A program made the translations under genes and the position numbers. 64,000 nt of DNA from Pedobacter terrae (GTDB lineage Bacteria > Bacteroidota > Bacteroidia > Sphingobacteriales > Sphingobacteriaceae). The notes beneath the pieces were generated by a model. That model was not told the origin of the DNA. It was given only the letters and a program-made list of their open reading frames with translations, and did not search any database. Within the stretch, counting starts at the first letter, position 1. Each line of letters opens with the position of its first letter. Positions 50,487 to 58,190 of this stretch are shown in pieces. The DNA lies in assembly GCF_900100705.1 (NCBI RefSeq), contig NZ_FNCH01000019.1, forward strand, positions 1 through 64,000, read 5' to 3'.

Positions 50487-51236
50487 CTAAATATTCTTAT
50501 TTCCAATCACCCTAAAAAATTCATCGCGGTAAGTATCGCCTACAGGAATAATTTTCTGGTTAATGGTGATGCGGCTACGCTCAATACTTTCAATCTTATC
50601 AACCGCTACAATATAAGATTTATGCACGCGGATAAACTGACTTTGAGGCAAAGCTTCTTCCATCTTTTTCATGCTCTGCAGGGTAATTACACGCTCATCC
50701 TTGGTAAAAATTGAAATGTAATCCTTTAAGCCTTCAATAAATAAAATATCGTGCAGGTAGATTTTTTGAATTTTATGTTCCGTTTTCACGAAAATATAAT
50801 CCTGAACCGGGTTTGGTGAGCCCGAAAATGGTGCAGGTGTAACAATGGGTTGTGCTACACTGGCAGGAACTTCAACCGGTTTTACCTGATTATGTACTTT
50901 TTCTACCGCTTTATAAAAACGATCAAATGCAATAGGTTTTAACAAATAATCAGAAACATTGAGGTCGTAACTTTCCAAAGCATACTGTGGGTAAGCGGTA
51001 GTTAATATATAGTGGCATTTATTGCCGGCGATTTTTAAAAACTGGATTCCGGTTAATTCGGGCATCTGAATATCCAAAAACACCAAATCAATTCCACCAC
51101 CCTGAACAATCTGCAAAGCTTCAATAGGGTTTTCGCACCTTTTAACCATAGTTAAAAAAGGTACCTTAGAAATATAATCCTGTAAAATATCAAGCGCTAA
51201 AGGCTCATCATCAACAACAATACAGTTTAGGTTCAT
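50487..51236 (-). CDS. LytTR-family response regulator
   Basis: The 249-residue protein has a receiver domain (about 1-118; 'CIVVDDEPLALDILQDYI', phospho-acceptor Asp in 'LVFLDIQMPELTG', 'YILTTAYPQYA', Lys in 'YLLKPIAFDRF') and a C-terminal LytTR domain (about 150-245; 'IFVKTEHKIQKIYLHDILFIEGLKDYISI', 'RVHKSYIVAVDKIESIER', 'IPVGDTYRDEFFRVI'). It pairs with the LytS-type kinase upstream on the same strand (56-bp gap). The divergent peptide/ABC genes are the most likely regulon. Confidence 0.94.
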   Translation of the reverse strand: MNLNCIVVDDEPLALDILQDYISKVPFLTMVKRCENPIEALQIVQGGGIDLVFLDIQMPELTGIQFLKIAGNKCHYILTTAYPQYALESYDLNVSDYLLKPIAFDRFYKAVEKVHNQVKPVEVPASVAQPIVTPAPFSGSPNPVQDYIFVKTEHKIQKIYLHDILFIEGLKDYISIFTKDERVITLQSMKKMEEALPQSQFIRVHKSYIVAVDKIESIERSRITINQKIIPVGDTYRDEFFRVIGNKNI

Positions 51237-51292
51237 TTTAGGTTATTATTTTAATTAATGATTTTATCCGGTTTATGTTTGGCTATCGCGGA

Positions 51293-52327
51293 TTATATGT
51301 CAATCATCAGTTCACAGGTATAATGAGTAGCCGAATTTACAACATTTAATTTATATCTATCAGGATAAACTAATTGTAACCGCCGTTCTACATTGGTTAA
51401 ACCAACCCCACCCTGGGCATCTTTATTCTGTTGGTTCTTTTTATTCACTACACTAAAATGCAAAATCTTCTGGTTGGCAATGATATTGATCTTTACGGGT
51501 TCTGCCGGATCGGTTACTACGCCATGTTTAAATGCATTTTCTACAAAAGAAATTAGCATCAAAGGAACAATTTTCTGATTATCAATCTCGCCGTTTAAAG
51601 TGAGTTCGATATAGGCACCATCTTTAAACCGTATTTTTTGCAGTTCGATATAACTGGTTAAATAATCTACTTCCTTGCTTAAGGCAACTGTGGGCGTATT
51701 GCTTTCATAAATCATGTACCGCATAATCTCAGAAAGCTTCATAATCGCATCAGCTGTTTTATCTGATTTTTGATAAGCCAGTGAATAGATATTATTAAGC
51801 GAGTTGAAAAGAAAATGTGGATTTAGCTGCGACTTCAAAAACTGAAGTTCCATCTCACGGCGCTCACTTTCCAGGTTCCGTTGTATCCGCTCACTTGCAA
51901 ACCAATCAATAGTAAATTTGATAATACAGCTACAAATTAAGAAAAAGCCGGATAGAAAAGTAACCATAATCACAAAACTATGTACCGGTATCTCCATTCG
52001 TTTACCTTTAGCACTAACGTTGGTCAATACATCATCCGGATACAAAACCGCAATTGCTGTTTTAGCCACAACAGAAACTGCAATCAACGATAGGAATGCC
52101 AGTACATAGATAAAATACTTCTTCCTTTTTTTGATTAGTTCGGGGATTAAGAAAATGTAATTAATATAGAAAATAGAAATATTTATTATTCCGTATGCGA
52201 TATAGCTGATAAAATAGTCCTTGGCGGTATGTATTGAAGTATCAAAAATATTTACCCCAACAATTAGCATAACGATAATTGCCCAGAAAATAGCGTGCAA
52301 TATTAAAGGACCCTTACTTTGTTTCAT
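51293..52327 (-). CDS. LytS-type sensor histidine kinase
   Basis: The 344-residue kinase has four membrane helices (about 8-24, 38-58, 72-90 and 118-142), then a coiled linker, the His_kinase region with the phospho-acceptor His in 'LQFLKSQLNPHFLFNSLNNIYSL' (about 165-187), and an HATPase_c domain with 'VENAFKHGV' and the Gly-rich 'GGVGLTNVERRLQLVY'. There is no extracellular sensor domain, so it probably senses membrane or transporter state. The divergent ABC exporter genes, which start about 230-500 bp away, are a natural target of the pair. Confidence 0.93.
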   Translation of the reverse strand: MKQSKGPLILHAIFWAIIVMLIVGVNIFDTSIHTAKDYFISYIAYGIINISIFYINYIFLIPELIKKRKKYFIYVLAFLSLIAVSVVAKTAIAVLYPDDVLTNVSAKGKRMEIPVHSFVIMVTFLSGFFLICSCIIKFTIDWFASERIQRNLESERREMELQFLKSQLNPHFLFNSLNNIYSLAYQKSDKTADAIMKLSEIMRYMIYESNTPTVALSKEVDYLTSYIELQKIRFKDGAYIELTLNGEIDNQKIVPLMLISFVENAFKHGVVTDPAEPVKINIIANQKILHFSVVNKKNQQNKDAQGGVGLTNVERRLQLVYPDRYKLNVVNSATHYTCELMIDI

Positions 52328-52666
52328 TAGAAATATATTAATGGTTATGAAGAATATATAGAATCATATCCTATCATGCTCACAAAATAAATAAAGTTTT
52401 ATCGATTTACTTACACAATCTACCAACGGGCATTTTTTTTCTACGAACGGTCCAAAAGGCAAATTTTATCGACAAACGCCAAAAATGTTCTGTTGATCTA
52501 GAATCTTGAACACTTGGTATAATAGATTTTAGCAGGTTATTTTTCTTGAGTTTCTTTGAATCATCAAAACGAAAACAAAATGAAAACATCATCAGCAATC
52601 AACTTAAAAAATCAAACAGTAATTACTGATGGTCTTTTCACAATCTCTCAAATAAAACTATCGATC

Positions 52667-52837
52667 ATGAAAAAGTTAGCAAACACATCGCCATTTTTAC
52701 TTTTATTAGTACCAGTATTTATGATGATTATTTTAACACTTACCGTTAACACCAATCAGAATGATGCAGAAATAGTTGTAAAACCTACAAAAACAACTGG
52801 TTCTATGGTGAAACAGGCAACTGCTATTTTCAAATAG
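52667..52837 (+). CDS. Small single-pass membrane peptide before an ABC exporter
   Basis: From the ATG at 52667 the frame gives 56 residues: MKKLANTSP, a hydrophobic helix (FLLLLVPVFMMIILTLTV, about 10-27), then a polar tail (NTNQNDAEIVVKPTKTTGSMVKQ...). In-frame starts at 52580 and 52556 would add 29 or 37 mostly polar residues with no sign of function, so the short form with an N-terminal membrane anchor is preferred, but the choice is open. It ends 5 bp before the ABC ATPase gene and is coupled to it. It could be a transporter accessory, a regulator of the divergent kinase, or a secreted peptide precursor. Confidence 0.5.
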   Translation: MKKLANTSPFLLLLVPVFMMIILTLTVNTNQNDAEIVVKPTKTTGSMVKQATAIFK

Positions 52838-52842
52838 GTGTA

Positions 52843-53751
52843 ATGGGTAATTACGCTATCGAAACCGTAGGTCTAAACTTTAACTTCGGCAACCAGACAA
52901 TAGTAAAAGATTTATCTTTACAAGTACCGAATGGAAGCATATACGGGTTTTTAGGCCCAAATGGCGCTGGTAAAACAACCACCATAAAAATCCTACTAAA
53001 CCTATTGAAGTCACCGTCCGATCAGGTATTTATATTTGGTAAAGAAATAAACAGCAACCGTATAGCGATTCTTAAACGTATAGGTGCATTAGTAGAACAA
53101 CCGGCCATTTATGGTCATTTAACCGGAAAAGAAAACCTGGTTAACCGTTGTATCCTACTGGGTATTAAAAAAGCAAAGGCCGATGAAATGCTGTCGCTGG
53201 TAGGGTTAGCAGAAGCAGCAAATAAAAAAGCTAACAAATATTCGCTAGGCATGAAACAACGGCTGGGCATTGCGCAGGCACTAATTTCAGATCCAGAATT
53301 ACTCTTACTTGATGAACCTACCAATGGATTGGACCCAAATGGGATTATTGAGGTTCGTAACCTCATGATCGATCTAGCCACAAAACACCAAAAAACAATA
53401 CTGGTTTCAAGCCATCTATTAGCAGAAATAGAAAGAACAGCAACTCATGTTGGCATTATAAATAAAGGCCAGTTATTATTTCAGGGTACAATTAACGAAC
53501 TTCATTTATTGAGCAAACCCATGCTTGAAATCGAAGTCGACAATATCGAAAGCGCAAGCACCCTATTAATAAAGCAGGGATATGAAGTTACCACAAAAAC
53601 GGAGAAGGTAATTAGTGTACTATTTGTGTCTTCACAAAAAAGCGGAGAACTAAATACATTATTAATCCAGAACGGTTTTACGGTGAGCAGTCTATATCAG
53701 CAACGAAAAGATCTCGAAAATTTATTCCTGGATATCACTAACACCAATTAA
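52843..53751 (+). CDS. ABC transporter ATP-binding protein (ABC-2/BcrA type)
   Basis: The 302-residue ATPase has the Walker A 'GFLGPNGAGKTTTIKIL' (about 36-52), Q-loop region 'GALVEQPAIYGHLTG', signature 'YSLGMKQRLGIAQAL', Walker B 'LLLLDEPTNGLDP' and H-loop 'LVSSHLLAEIERTATH'. The sequence 'QPAIYGHLTGKENL' and the overall size place it near lantibiotic/bacitracin-resistance exporters such as BcrA and SpaF. It pairs with the permease 1 bp after its stop. It is probably induced by the divergent LytTR pair. The substrate could be an antimicrobial peptide or a lipid. Confidence 0.93.
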   Translation: MGNYAIETVGLNFNFGNQTIVKDLSLQVPNGSIYGFLGPNGAGKTTTIKILLNLLKSPSDQVFIFGKEINSNRIAILKRIGALVEQPAIYGHLTGKENLVNRCILLGIKKAKADEMLSLVGLAEAANKKANKYSLGMKQRLGIAQALISDPELLLLDEPTNGLDPNGIIEVRNLMIDLATKHQKTILVSSHLLAEIERTATHVGIINKGQLLFQGTINELHLLSKPMLEIEVDNIESASTLLIKQGYEVTTKTEKVISVLFVSSQKSGELNTLLIQNGFTVSSLYQQRKDLENLFLDITNTN

Positions 53752-53752
53752 C

Positions 53753-54550
53753 ATGCACGCTCTTTATATTTCCTTAGTATCAGAATATTACAAATCCAGA
53801 AAAACCTTAGCCTTTTGGGCTGCCATATTATTACCCCTTATTATTTGTGGATTAATCAGCGCTGGTTTTTATAACAATGCTGAAAAAATCATTGCTAACC
53901 ACTACCCTCCAATGCTCTTATGGGCACAATATAGCGGCGCAGCACTAGGCGTAATGGGATTCTTAATCATGCCTTTCTACGTTATTTTTATGGCTTTTTC
54001 GGTCAATAATATCGAACATAAGAACGATACATGGAAAATGTTATTTGCCCAACCACTCAATAAATTTTCAATTTATGCAGCAAAATACCTATACGCTATA
54101 TTGTTAATATTCATTTGCTTGTTTTTATTTGCTGCACTTACTTATGCATTTGGAAATTTACTACAGGTACTGGTTCCTACGTTTAATTTTAATCAATATA
54201 ACCCATTAGATATCCTGATTAACGCTTACGCTAAATTATTTTTAGCTTCTTTGGGCATTTTATCGCTACAATTTATATTGAGTTTGTTATGGAGCGATTT
54301 CCTTAAACCAATGGGGATTGGCTTTGTAGGCACCATTATGGGCATTATTGCTGCCAATGTAGGCTGGAAGTACGCTTACCTGATTCCCTATTCTTTGCCA
54401 ACGCTTGCTTCAAGAATATCTAAAGTAAAAAAAGGCATGGATCCCTTAGCTTTCTCTATTTTTACACAAGAAATATGGACAAGTTTAATCTATGCTTCAG
54501 TTCTTTTCATCATCGGCTATTTTATTGTAACCAAAAAGAGCATAAAGTAA
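53753..54550 (+). CDS. ABC-2 type transporter permease
   Basis: The 265-residue membrane protein has six hydrophobic segments: about 17-37, 60-83, 108-132, 150-178, 188-208 and 235-260. It starts 'MHALYISLVSEYYKSRKTLAFWAAILLP', a typical ABC-2 permease opening with a cytoplasmic N-terminus, and contains 'NDTWKMLFAQPLNKFSIYAAKY', the conserved segment between helices 2 and 3. It is the membrane partner of the ATPase directly upstream, forming a homodimeric or heteromeric exporter. No second permease is present. A bidirectional terminator follows. Confidence 0.9.
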   Translation: MHALYISLVSEYYKSRKTLAFWAAILLPLIICGLISAGFYNNAEKIIANHYPPMLLWAQYSGAALGVMGFLIMPFYVIFMAFSVNNIEHKNDTWKMLFAQPLNKFSIYAAKYLYAILLIFICLFLFAALTYAFGNLLQVLVPTFNFNQYNPLDILINAYAKLFLASLGILSLQFILSLLWSDFLKPMGIGFVGTIMGIIAANVGWKYAYLIPYSLPTLASRISKVKKGMDPLAFSIFTQEIWTSLIYASVLFIIGYFIVTKKSIK

Positions 54551-54577
54551 GTGCCATAGTAAACATACCCACAAATA

Positions 54578-54622
54578 AAAGCCTGCTGATTTGACTTTAG
54601 GATCAAATAGCAGGCTTTCTTG
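54578..54622. terminator. Bidirectional terminator between convergent genes
   Basis: AAAGCCTGCT with ATTTGA pairs with TCAAAT and AGCAGGCTTT around CTTTAGGA, with A-rich sequence on one side and T-rich on the other. It serves the ABC permease gene and the convergent LuxR-type gene. Confidence 0.85.
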
Positions 54623-54655
54623 TTTAGACTGAGAGGTTATATGTATTTTTTACGC

Positions 54656-54886
54656 TTATAGAGATAATATTTTTTCTTTGAAAGCCCAGACAATTAATTG
54701 ATAAGAGTTTTTAAGATCTAATTTTCTCACCATATTTCTTCGGTGCGTATTAACCGTGTGCTCGCTGATAAAAAGCATTGAACCAATTTCTTTGCTATTG
54801 TACCCCCTTGATAACAGATGTACAATTTCGACTTCCCTTTCACTAATCGCCCCATGATTTTCCTGCAATAGGATATTATTCATCAT
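54656..54886 (-). CDS. Stand-alone LuxR-type HTH protein
   Basis: A 76-residue protein that consists almost only of a LuxR/GerE HTH: 'ISEREVEIVHLLSRGYNSKEIGSMLFISEHTVNTHRRNMVRKLDLKNSYQLIVWAFKEK' in layout, with the recognition helix at 'HTVNTHRRNM'. There is no receiver or sensor domain. It may bind DNA constitutively or compete with the full-length regulators of this window; the neighbouring module at 55-57.6 kb has one with the same kind of HTH. A short leader, MMNNILLQENHGA, precedes the fold. Intact frame and good ATG. Confidence 0.88.
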   Translation of the reverse strand: MMNNILLQENHGAISEREVEIVHLLSRGYNSKEIGSMLFISEHTVNTHRRNMVRKLDLKNSYQLIVWAFKEKILSL

Positions 54887-55173
54887 TTTTGAGAGAATTA
54901 ATTAGTTTCTAATAATCAGCCTTTATCAAAACAGACTTATTTTGATATCAGTTTAAAATGTTTGTTTTATAGGGTAGACAGCCTTCATTATTTACAATAA
55001 CAAACTATTCCTCGCTATTGTATACCAAAATTAGTGGACAAACCCAATATAATGCGAGTGTAAATCGCCCTAAATTAAAGGGTGTTTTTACGGTATTTAT
55101 TTGCAAATACTTCTTGATAGATCATTAATTATTATCGATTTTTAGGCCTTTACAAACAAACCCTTTAAATTTT

Positions 55174-55551
55174 ATGAGCGAAAAATTAAATATGGAACCT
55201 ATCGACCCGAAGGTTGCAAAGGCTATGGTTATTGCCTATGCCAAAGATGGTATGACCCCTTCAGAATCTTACACAAAGGCAGTATGGTTTCCTGCTGAAC
55301 AGATTTTGGACATCGCAAAATCAATGAGCGAAGGCAAATATGATGGATTAAGAATTTATTTTGCACAATATTTAGAAGGAGCGATCGATGGTGTTCCTGA
55401 ATCATACGAAGGTAAAAATACTTTATTGTTGGTACCAACTACATCAAAAGTGGGTAATGGCAATGGAGGAGAGGACCACGAAGATGATTTGGACAATATT
55501 GGAAACCGCGGACAGGGCTGCCCTGACCAGTGCAATGGTACGACCTTATGA
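55174..55551 (+). CDS. 125-residue protein with conserved-looking C-terminal Cys motif
   Basis: There is no signal peptide and no membrane helix. The N-terminal 90 residues are mixed ('PKVAKAMVIAYAKDGMTPSESYT', 'GLRIYFAQYLEGA', 'GKNTLLLVPT'). The end is Asn/Gly/Asp-rich with 'HEDDLDNIGNRGQGCPDQCNG', in which CPDQC gives a CxxxC pair that could bind metal or form a disulfide. I have seen similar short proteins encoded before membrane/kinase genes in this phylum, but cannot name the family. It overlaps the membrane-protein gene by ATGA and is the first gene of a four-gene signalling operon. It could be the signal or an accessory protein. Confidence 0.65.
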   Translation: MSEKLNMEPIDPKVAKAMVIAYAKDGMTPSESYTKAVWFPAEQILDIAKSMSEGKYDGLRIYFAQYLEGAIDGVPESYEGKNTLLLVPTTSKVGNGNGGEDHEDDLDNIGNRGQGCPDQCNGTTL

Positions 55552-56201
55552 CAATGAGGTATTTATCGCCCATATTTATAGCAGAGGTTATTTGCTTTAT
55601 AGTCGCACTCGCTATAATATGGAAAGATAAAAATGCTTTTGGAAAAGTAATCACTTGTTATTTAGCTATTGCGCTCGTTACAGAGGAGGCTGCAGCCTAT
55701 TTAGCCATAAGAGGAATACACAATTTATGGCTATTTAACATTTATATTATTTTTGAAATCAGCGCAATATTATATGGTCTATACCATTGCATAAAAAAAT
55801 ATGTTAGTGCCAAGCCTATATTTCTGATAAGCTTGGGCACTATAATACTCACCTATATTTTCTTTTTAGTTACTCAATCTTTTTCACATTTAAATACGGT
55901 TACAATTACTGTAATGTCGGTGATTTTCACACTTTTTTGCCTTTACTATTATTACTTGCTCTTAAAAGATGAAAGCTTTATTGAGATTCGCACACATCCT
56001 GAATTTTGGTGGGTTACAGGCGTTTTGTTTTATTACTTCGGAAGTACCATGTCAAATCTTTTTGATGGATTATTTACCGTTAAACTTATAGGCTTTGCTA
56101 CCCTGAGGTATTGCATTTATATCATATTAAACCTGATTTTATATAGCTGTTGGTTATATTCCTTTATATGCAGAATGAAACAACGAAAATTGCACTCTTA
56201 G
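55548..56201 (+). CDS. Multi-pass membrane protein paired with a NarL-type kinase, second copy
   Basis: Start at the ATG at 55548, which overlaps the stop of the upstream gene (ATGA); a GTG at 55530 is also in frame. The resulting 217-residue protein has about seven hydrophobic segments ('IFIAEVICFIVALAII', 'LWLFNIYIIFEISAILYGLY', 'PIFLISLGTIILTYIFFL', 'VITFTLFCLYYYYLLL'-type, 'FWWVTGVLFYYFG', 'LNLILYSCWLYSFI'). Length, topology and the 34-bp overlap with the kinase gene match its counterpart at 19143-19799, so the two are paralogues. It is probably the sensor for the kinase that follows. Confidence 0.78.
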   Translation: MTMRYLSPIFIAEVICFIVALAIIWKDKNAFGKVITCYLAIALVTEEAAAYLAIRGIHNLWLFNIYIIFEISAILYGLYHCIKKYVSAKPIFLISLGTIILTYIFFLVTQSFSHLNTVTITVMSVIFTLFCLYYYYLLLKDESFIEIRTHPEFWWVTGVLFYYFGSTMSNLFDGLFTVKLIGFATLRYCIYIILNLILYSCWLYSFICRMKQRKLHS

Positions 56202-56959
56202 TAGCCATTGCTACACTAATATTTCTACTCGTACCCGTATTTTTGATTTTATACATCAGATCGTACAACCGGCATAAAAAGAATCATTTTCTGGAAAAGC
56301 AGAATATGCAGCAGAAATTTGAGTCTGAGATGCTTCAAACTCGTGTGGAGGTACAGGACCAGACCATGCAGAGCATCGCGACCGAATTACATGACAATGT
56401 TGGCCAGTTGCTCAGTCTTACCACCTTAACGCTAAACTCCGTAAATGTAAACGATGAAGAGAAGGCCAGAAAGAAAATCGACAATTCACTGGCACTTGTT
56501 AACAAATCCATTAAAGAATTAAGGGAGCTAGCCAAGCTATTACATGGTGAACAACTGGTAGAGAGCGGCATTGGCCATGCCATAGACCAGGAAATTAACT
56601 GGCTTAACAAGGCAGGAACATATGAACTAAAAGTGAATAATCATTTGGTAGATCTGCAGATCACTTCCCCTGATAAAGATTTGATCATTCTTCGTTTATT
56701 GCAGGAAATCATCAACAACATTATTAAACATGCGCAGGCAAAACAGATACATATTGATACGTATCTTGAGAAAAATAAATTACATTTAAAGGTAGCGGAT
56801 AATGGTATAGGGTTTGACCCAAATGAAATGAAGATGAAAAAATCTGGGATGGGATTAAATTCTATTTACAAAAGAATTGAGATGATCAATGGAAAATTAG
56901 TCCTAAATTCGGCTCCTGGCGAAGGTACGTCTATTTCAATTGAAATCCCCTACCCCTAA
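56168..56959 (+). CDS. NarL-family sensor histidine kinase, second copy
   Basis: Start at the ATG at 56168 (MQNETTKIALLVA), giving 263 residues; a TTG at 56150 is less likely. It has one membrane helix (about 7-30), a coiled linker, HisKA_3 with the phospho-acceptor His in 'QSIATELHDNVGQLLSLTTL', and HATPase_c with 'EIINNIIKHAQA', 'DNGIGFD' and 'GMGLNSIYKRIEMING'. The layout equals that of the kinase at 19763-20569. The response regulator gene follows 3 bp after its stop. It probably receives its input from the overlapping membrane protein. Confidence 0.93.
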   Translation: MQNETTKIALLVAIATLIFLLVPVFLILYIRSYNRHKKNHFLEKQNMQQKFESEMLQTRVEVQDQTMQSIATELHDNVGQLLSLTTLTLNSVNVNDEEKARKKIDNSLALVNKSIKELRELAKLLHGEQLVESGIGHAIDQEINWLNKAGTYELKVNNHLVDLQITSPDKDLIILRLLQEIINNIIKHAQAKQIHIDTYLEKNKLHLKVADNGIGFDPNEMKMKKSGMGLNSIYKRIEMINGKLVLNSAPGEGTSISIEIPYP

Positions 56960-56962
56960 ATT

Positions 56963-57604
56963 ATGCAACGACCAAGTATTTCTATTGCCATTGTTGATGA
57001 TCATACCCTTTTCCGCTCTGGATTAGCAAGTTTATTAGAAGAATTTGATGAAATAGAAGTGATGTTCGAAGCCATGAACGGCACTGATCTTCAAACTAAA
57101 ATTAATCAGCATACTGGAGTTCAGCTTATTTTAATGGATATTAACATGCCCGTGATGGATGGTTTTACCACTACTAAATGGGTTAAAGCCAACTATCCAA
57201 ACGTACATGTACTTGCGCTTAGCATGCTAGAGGATGAAAAAGCAATAATTGGGATGCTTAAAGCAGGTGCCGGAGGTTATATGCTCAAAGAATCTACACC
57301 TTCTGACTTATTAACTGCTATTAAGGTGATTGTAGACAAAGGATTTTATGTAAATGAACTCGTATCAGGCAGACTTTTAGTGGCTTTAAAAGATGGAGAT
57401 GTTAAACCAACATTTTCTGCCAGAGAACTTACTTTTTTACAATATTGCAGCACAGAACTTACCTATAAAGAAATTGCCGATCTGATGAATGTGAGCCCCA
57501 GAACGGTTGACAACTATAGGGAATCTCTTTTTGCCAAGCTAAACATTAAATCGCGTACTGGGTTAGTGGTGTATGGCATCAAAAATAACCTAATCAATAT
57601 CTAA
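56963..57604 (+). CDS. NarL/LuxR-family response regulator, second copy
   Basis: The 213-residue protein has a receiver domain (about 5-125; 'IAIVDDHTLFRSGLASLL', phospho-acceptor Asp in 'LILMDINMPVMDG', 'VLALSML', Lys in 'YMLKEST') and a C-terminal LuxR HTH (about 150-210; 'FSARELTFLQYCSTELTYKEIADLMNVSPRTVDNYRESLFAKLNI'). It is the partner of the kinase 3 bp upstream. Target genes unknown. It has diverged considerably from the counterpart at 20547, so the two modules are unlikely to be a recent duplication. Confidence 0.93.
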   Translation: MQRPSISIAIVDDHTLFRSGLASLLEEFDEIEVMFEAMNGTDLQTKINQHTGVQLILMDINMPVMDGFTTTKWVKANYPNVHVLALSMLEDEKAIIGMLKAGAGGYMLKESTPSDLLTAIKVIVDKGFYVNELVSGRLLVALKDGDVKPTFSARELTFLQYCSTELTYKEIADLMNVSPRTVDNYRESLFAKLNIKSRTGLVVYGIKNNLINI

Positions 57605-57812
57605 TGCAGAGATCAATCAAAATACTGATTTACAGAAGGATATATAGTAAAATTTCATTATCTCTTTTCAAAGAAAACGCCTAAAATAGCACAAAAGCAC
57701 TATCTTATCTATTTTCAAATAATTATTAGATAAAATTTGGGCAACTAACCAATTAGTTTTAACTTTAGTTAAGGCAATTAATTTGCCATTATCCTTATTA
57801 TTATTAACTATT

Positions 57813-58190
57813 ATGGAAATTAAAGATTTAACTAAAGCGGAAGAGCAGATTATGCAGGTTCTATGGCAATTGGAAAAAGCATTTGTTAAAGAGGTTATTC
57901 ACGAGCTACCGCTCCCCAAGCCTGCATACAATACCGTATCAACAATCATTAGAATTTTAGAAACCAAAGGTTTTATCGGTCACGAGGCTTTCGGAAAGGC
58001 TCATCAGTACCATCCCTTAATCAGCAGAGAAGAATATAAACGCCATGCTACAGAAAAACTGTTAGGCAATTACTTCGAAAACTCTGTAGAAAGTATGTTC
58101 TCTTTCTTTGTTAAAGAAGAAAAACTGGATTTAAGTGATGTTGATGAGATTTTAAAAATGATTAATCAGATTAAACATAAGCCAAAATGA
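57813..58190 (+). CDS. BlaI/MecI-type transcription repressor
   Basis: The 125-residue winged-helix protein, from MEIKDLTKAEEQIM, shows the family pattern: 'LTKAEEQIMQVLWQLEKAFVKEV', 'KPAYNTVSTIIRILETKGFIGHEAFGKAHQYHPL' and a helical dimerisation tail. In BlaI/MecI systems the repressor is cut after its sensor peptidase is triggered. It overlaps the BlaR1-like gene by 4 bases (ATGA). It should repress this operon and perhaps distant genes. A start 30 bases earlier adds a hydrophobic, unlikely leader. Confidence 0.93.
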   Translation: MEIKDLTKAEEQIMQVLWQLEKAFVKEVIHELPLPKPAYNTVSTIIRILETKGFIGHEAFGKAHQYHPLISREEYKRHATEKLLGNYFENSVESMFSFFVKEEKLDLSDVDEILKMINQIKHKPK

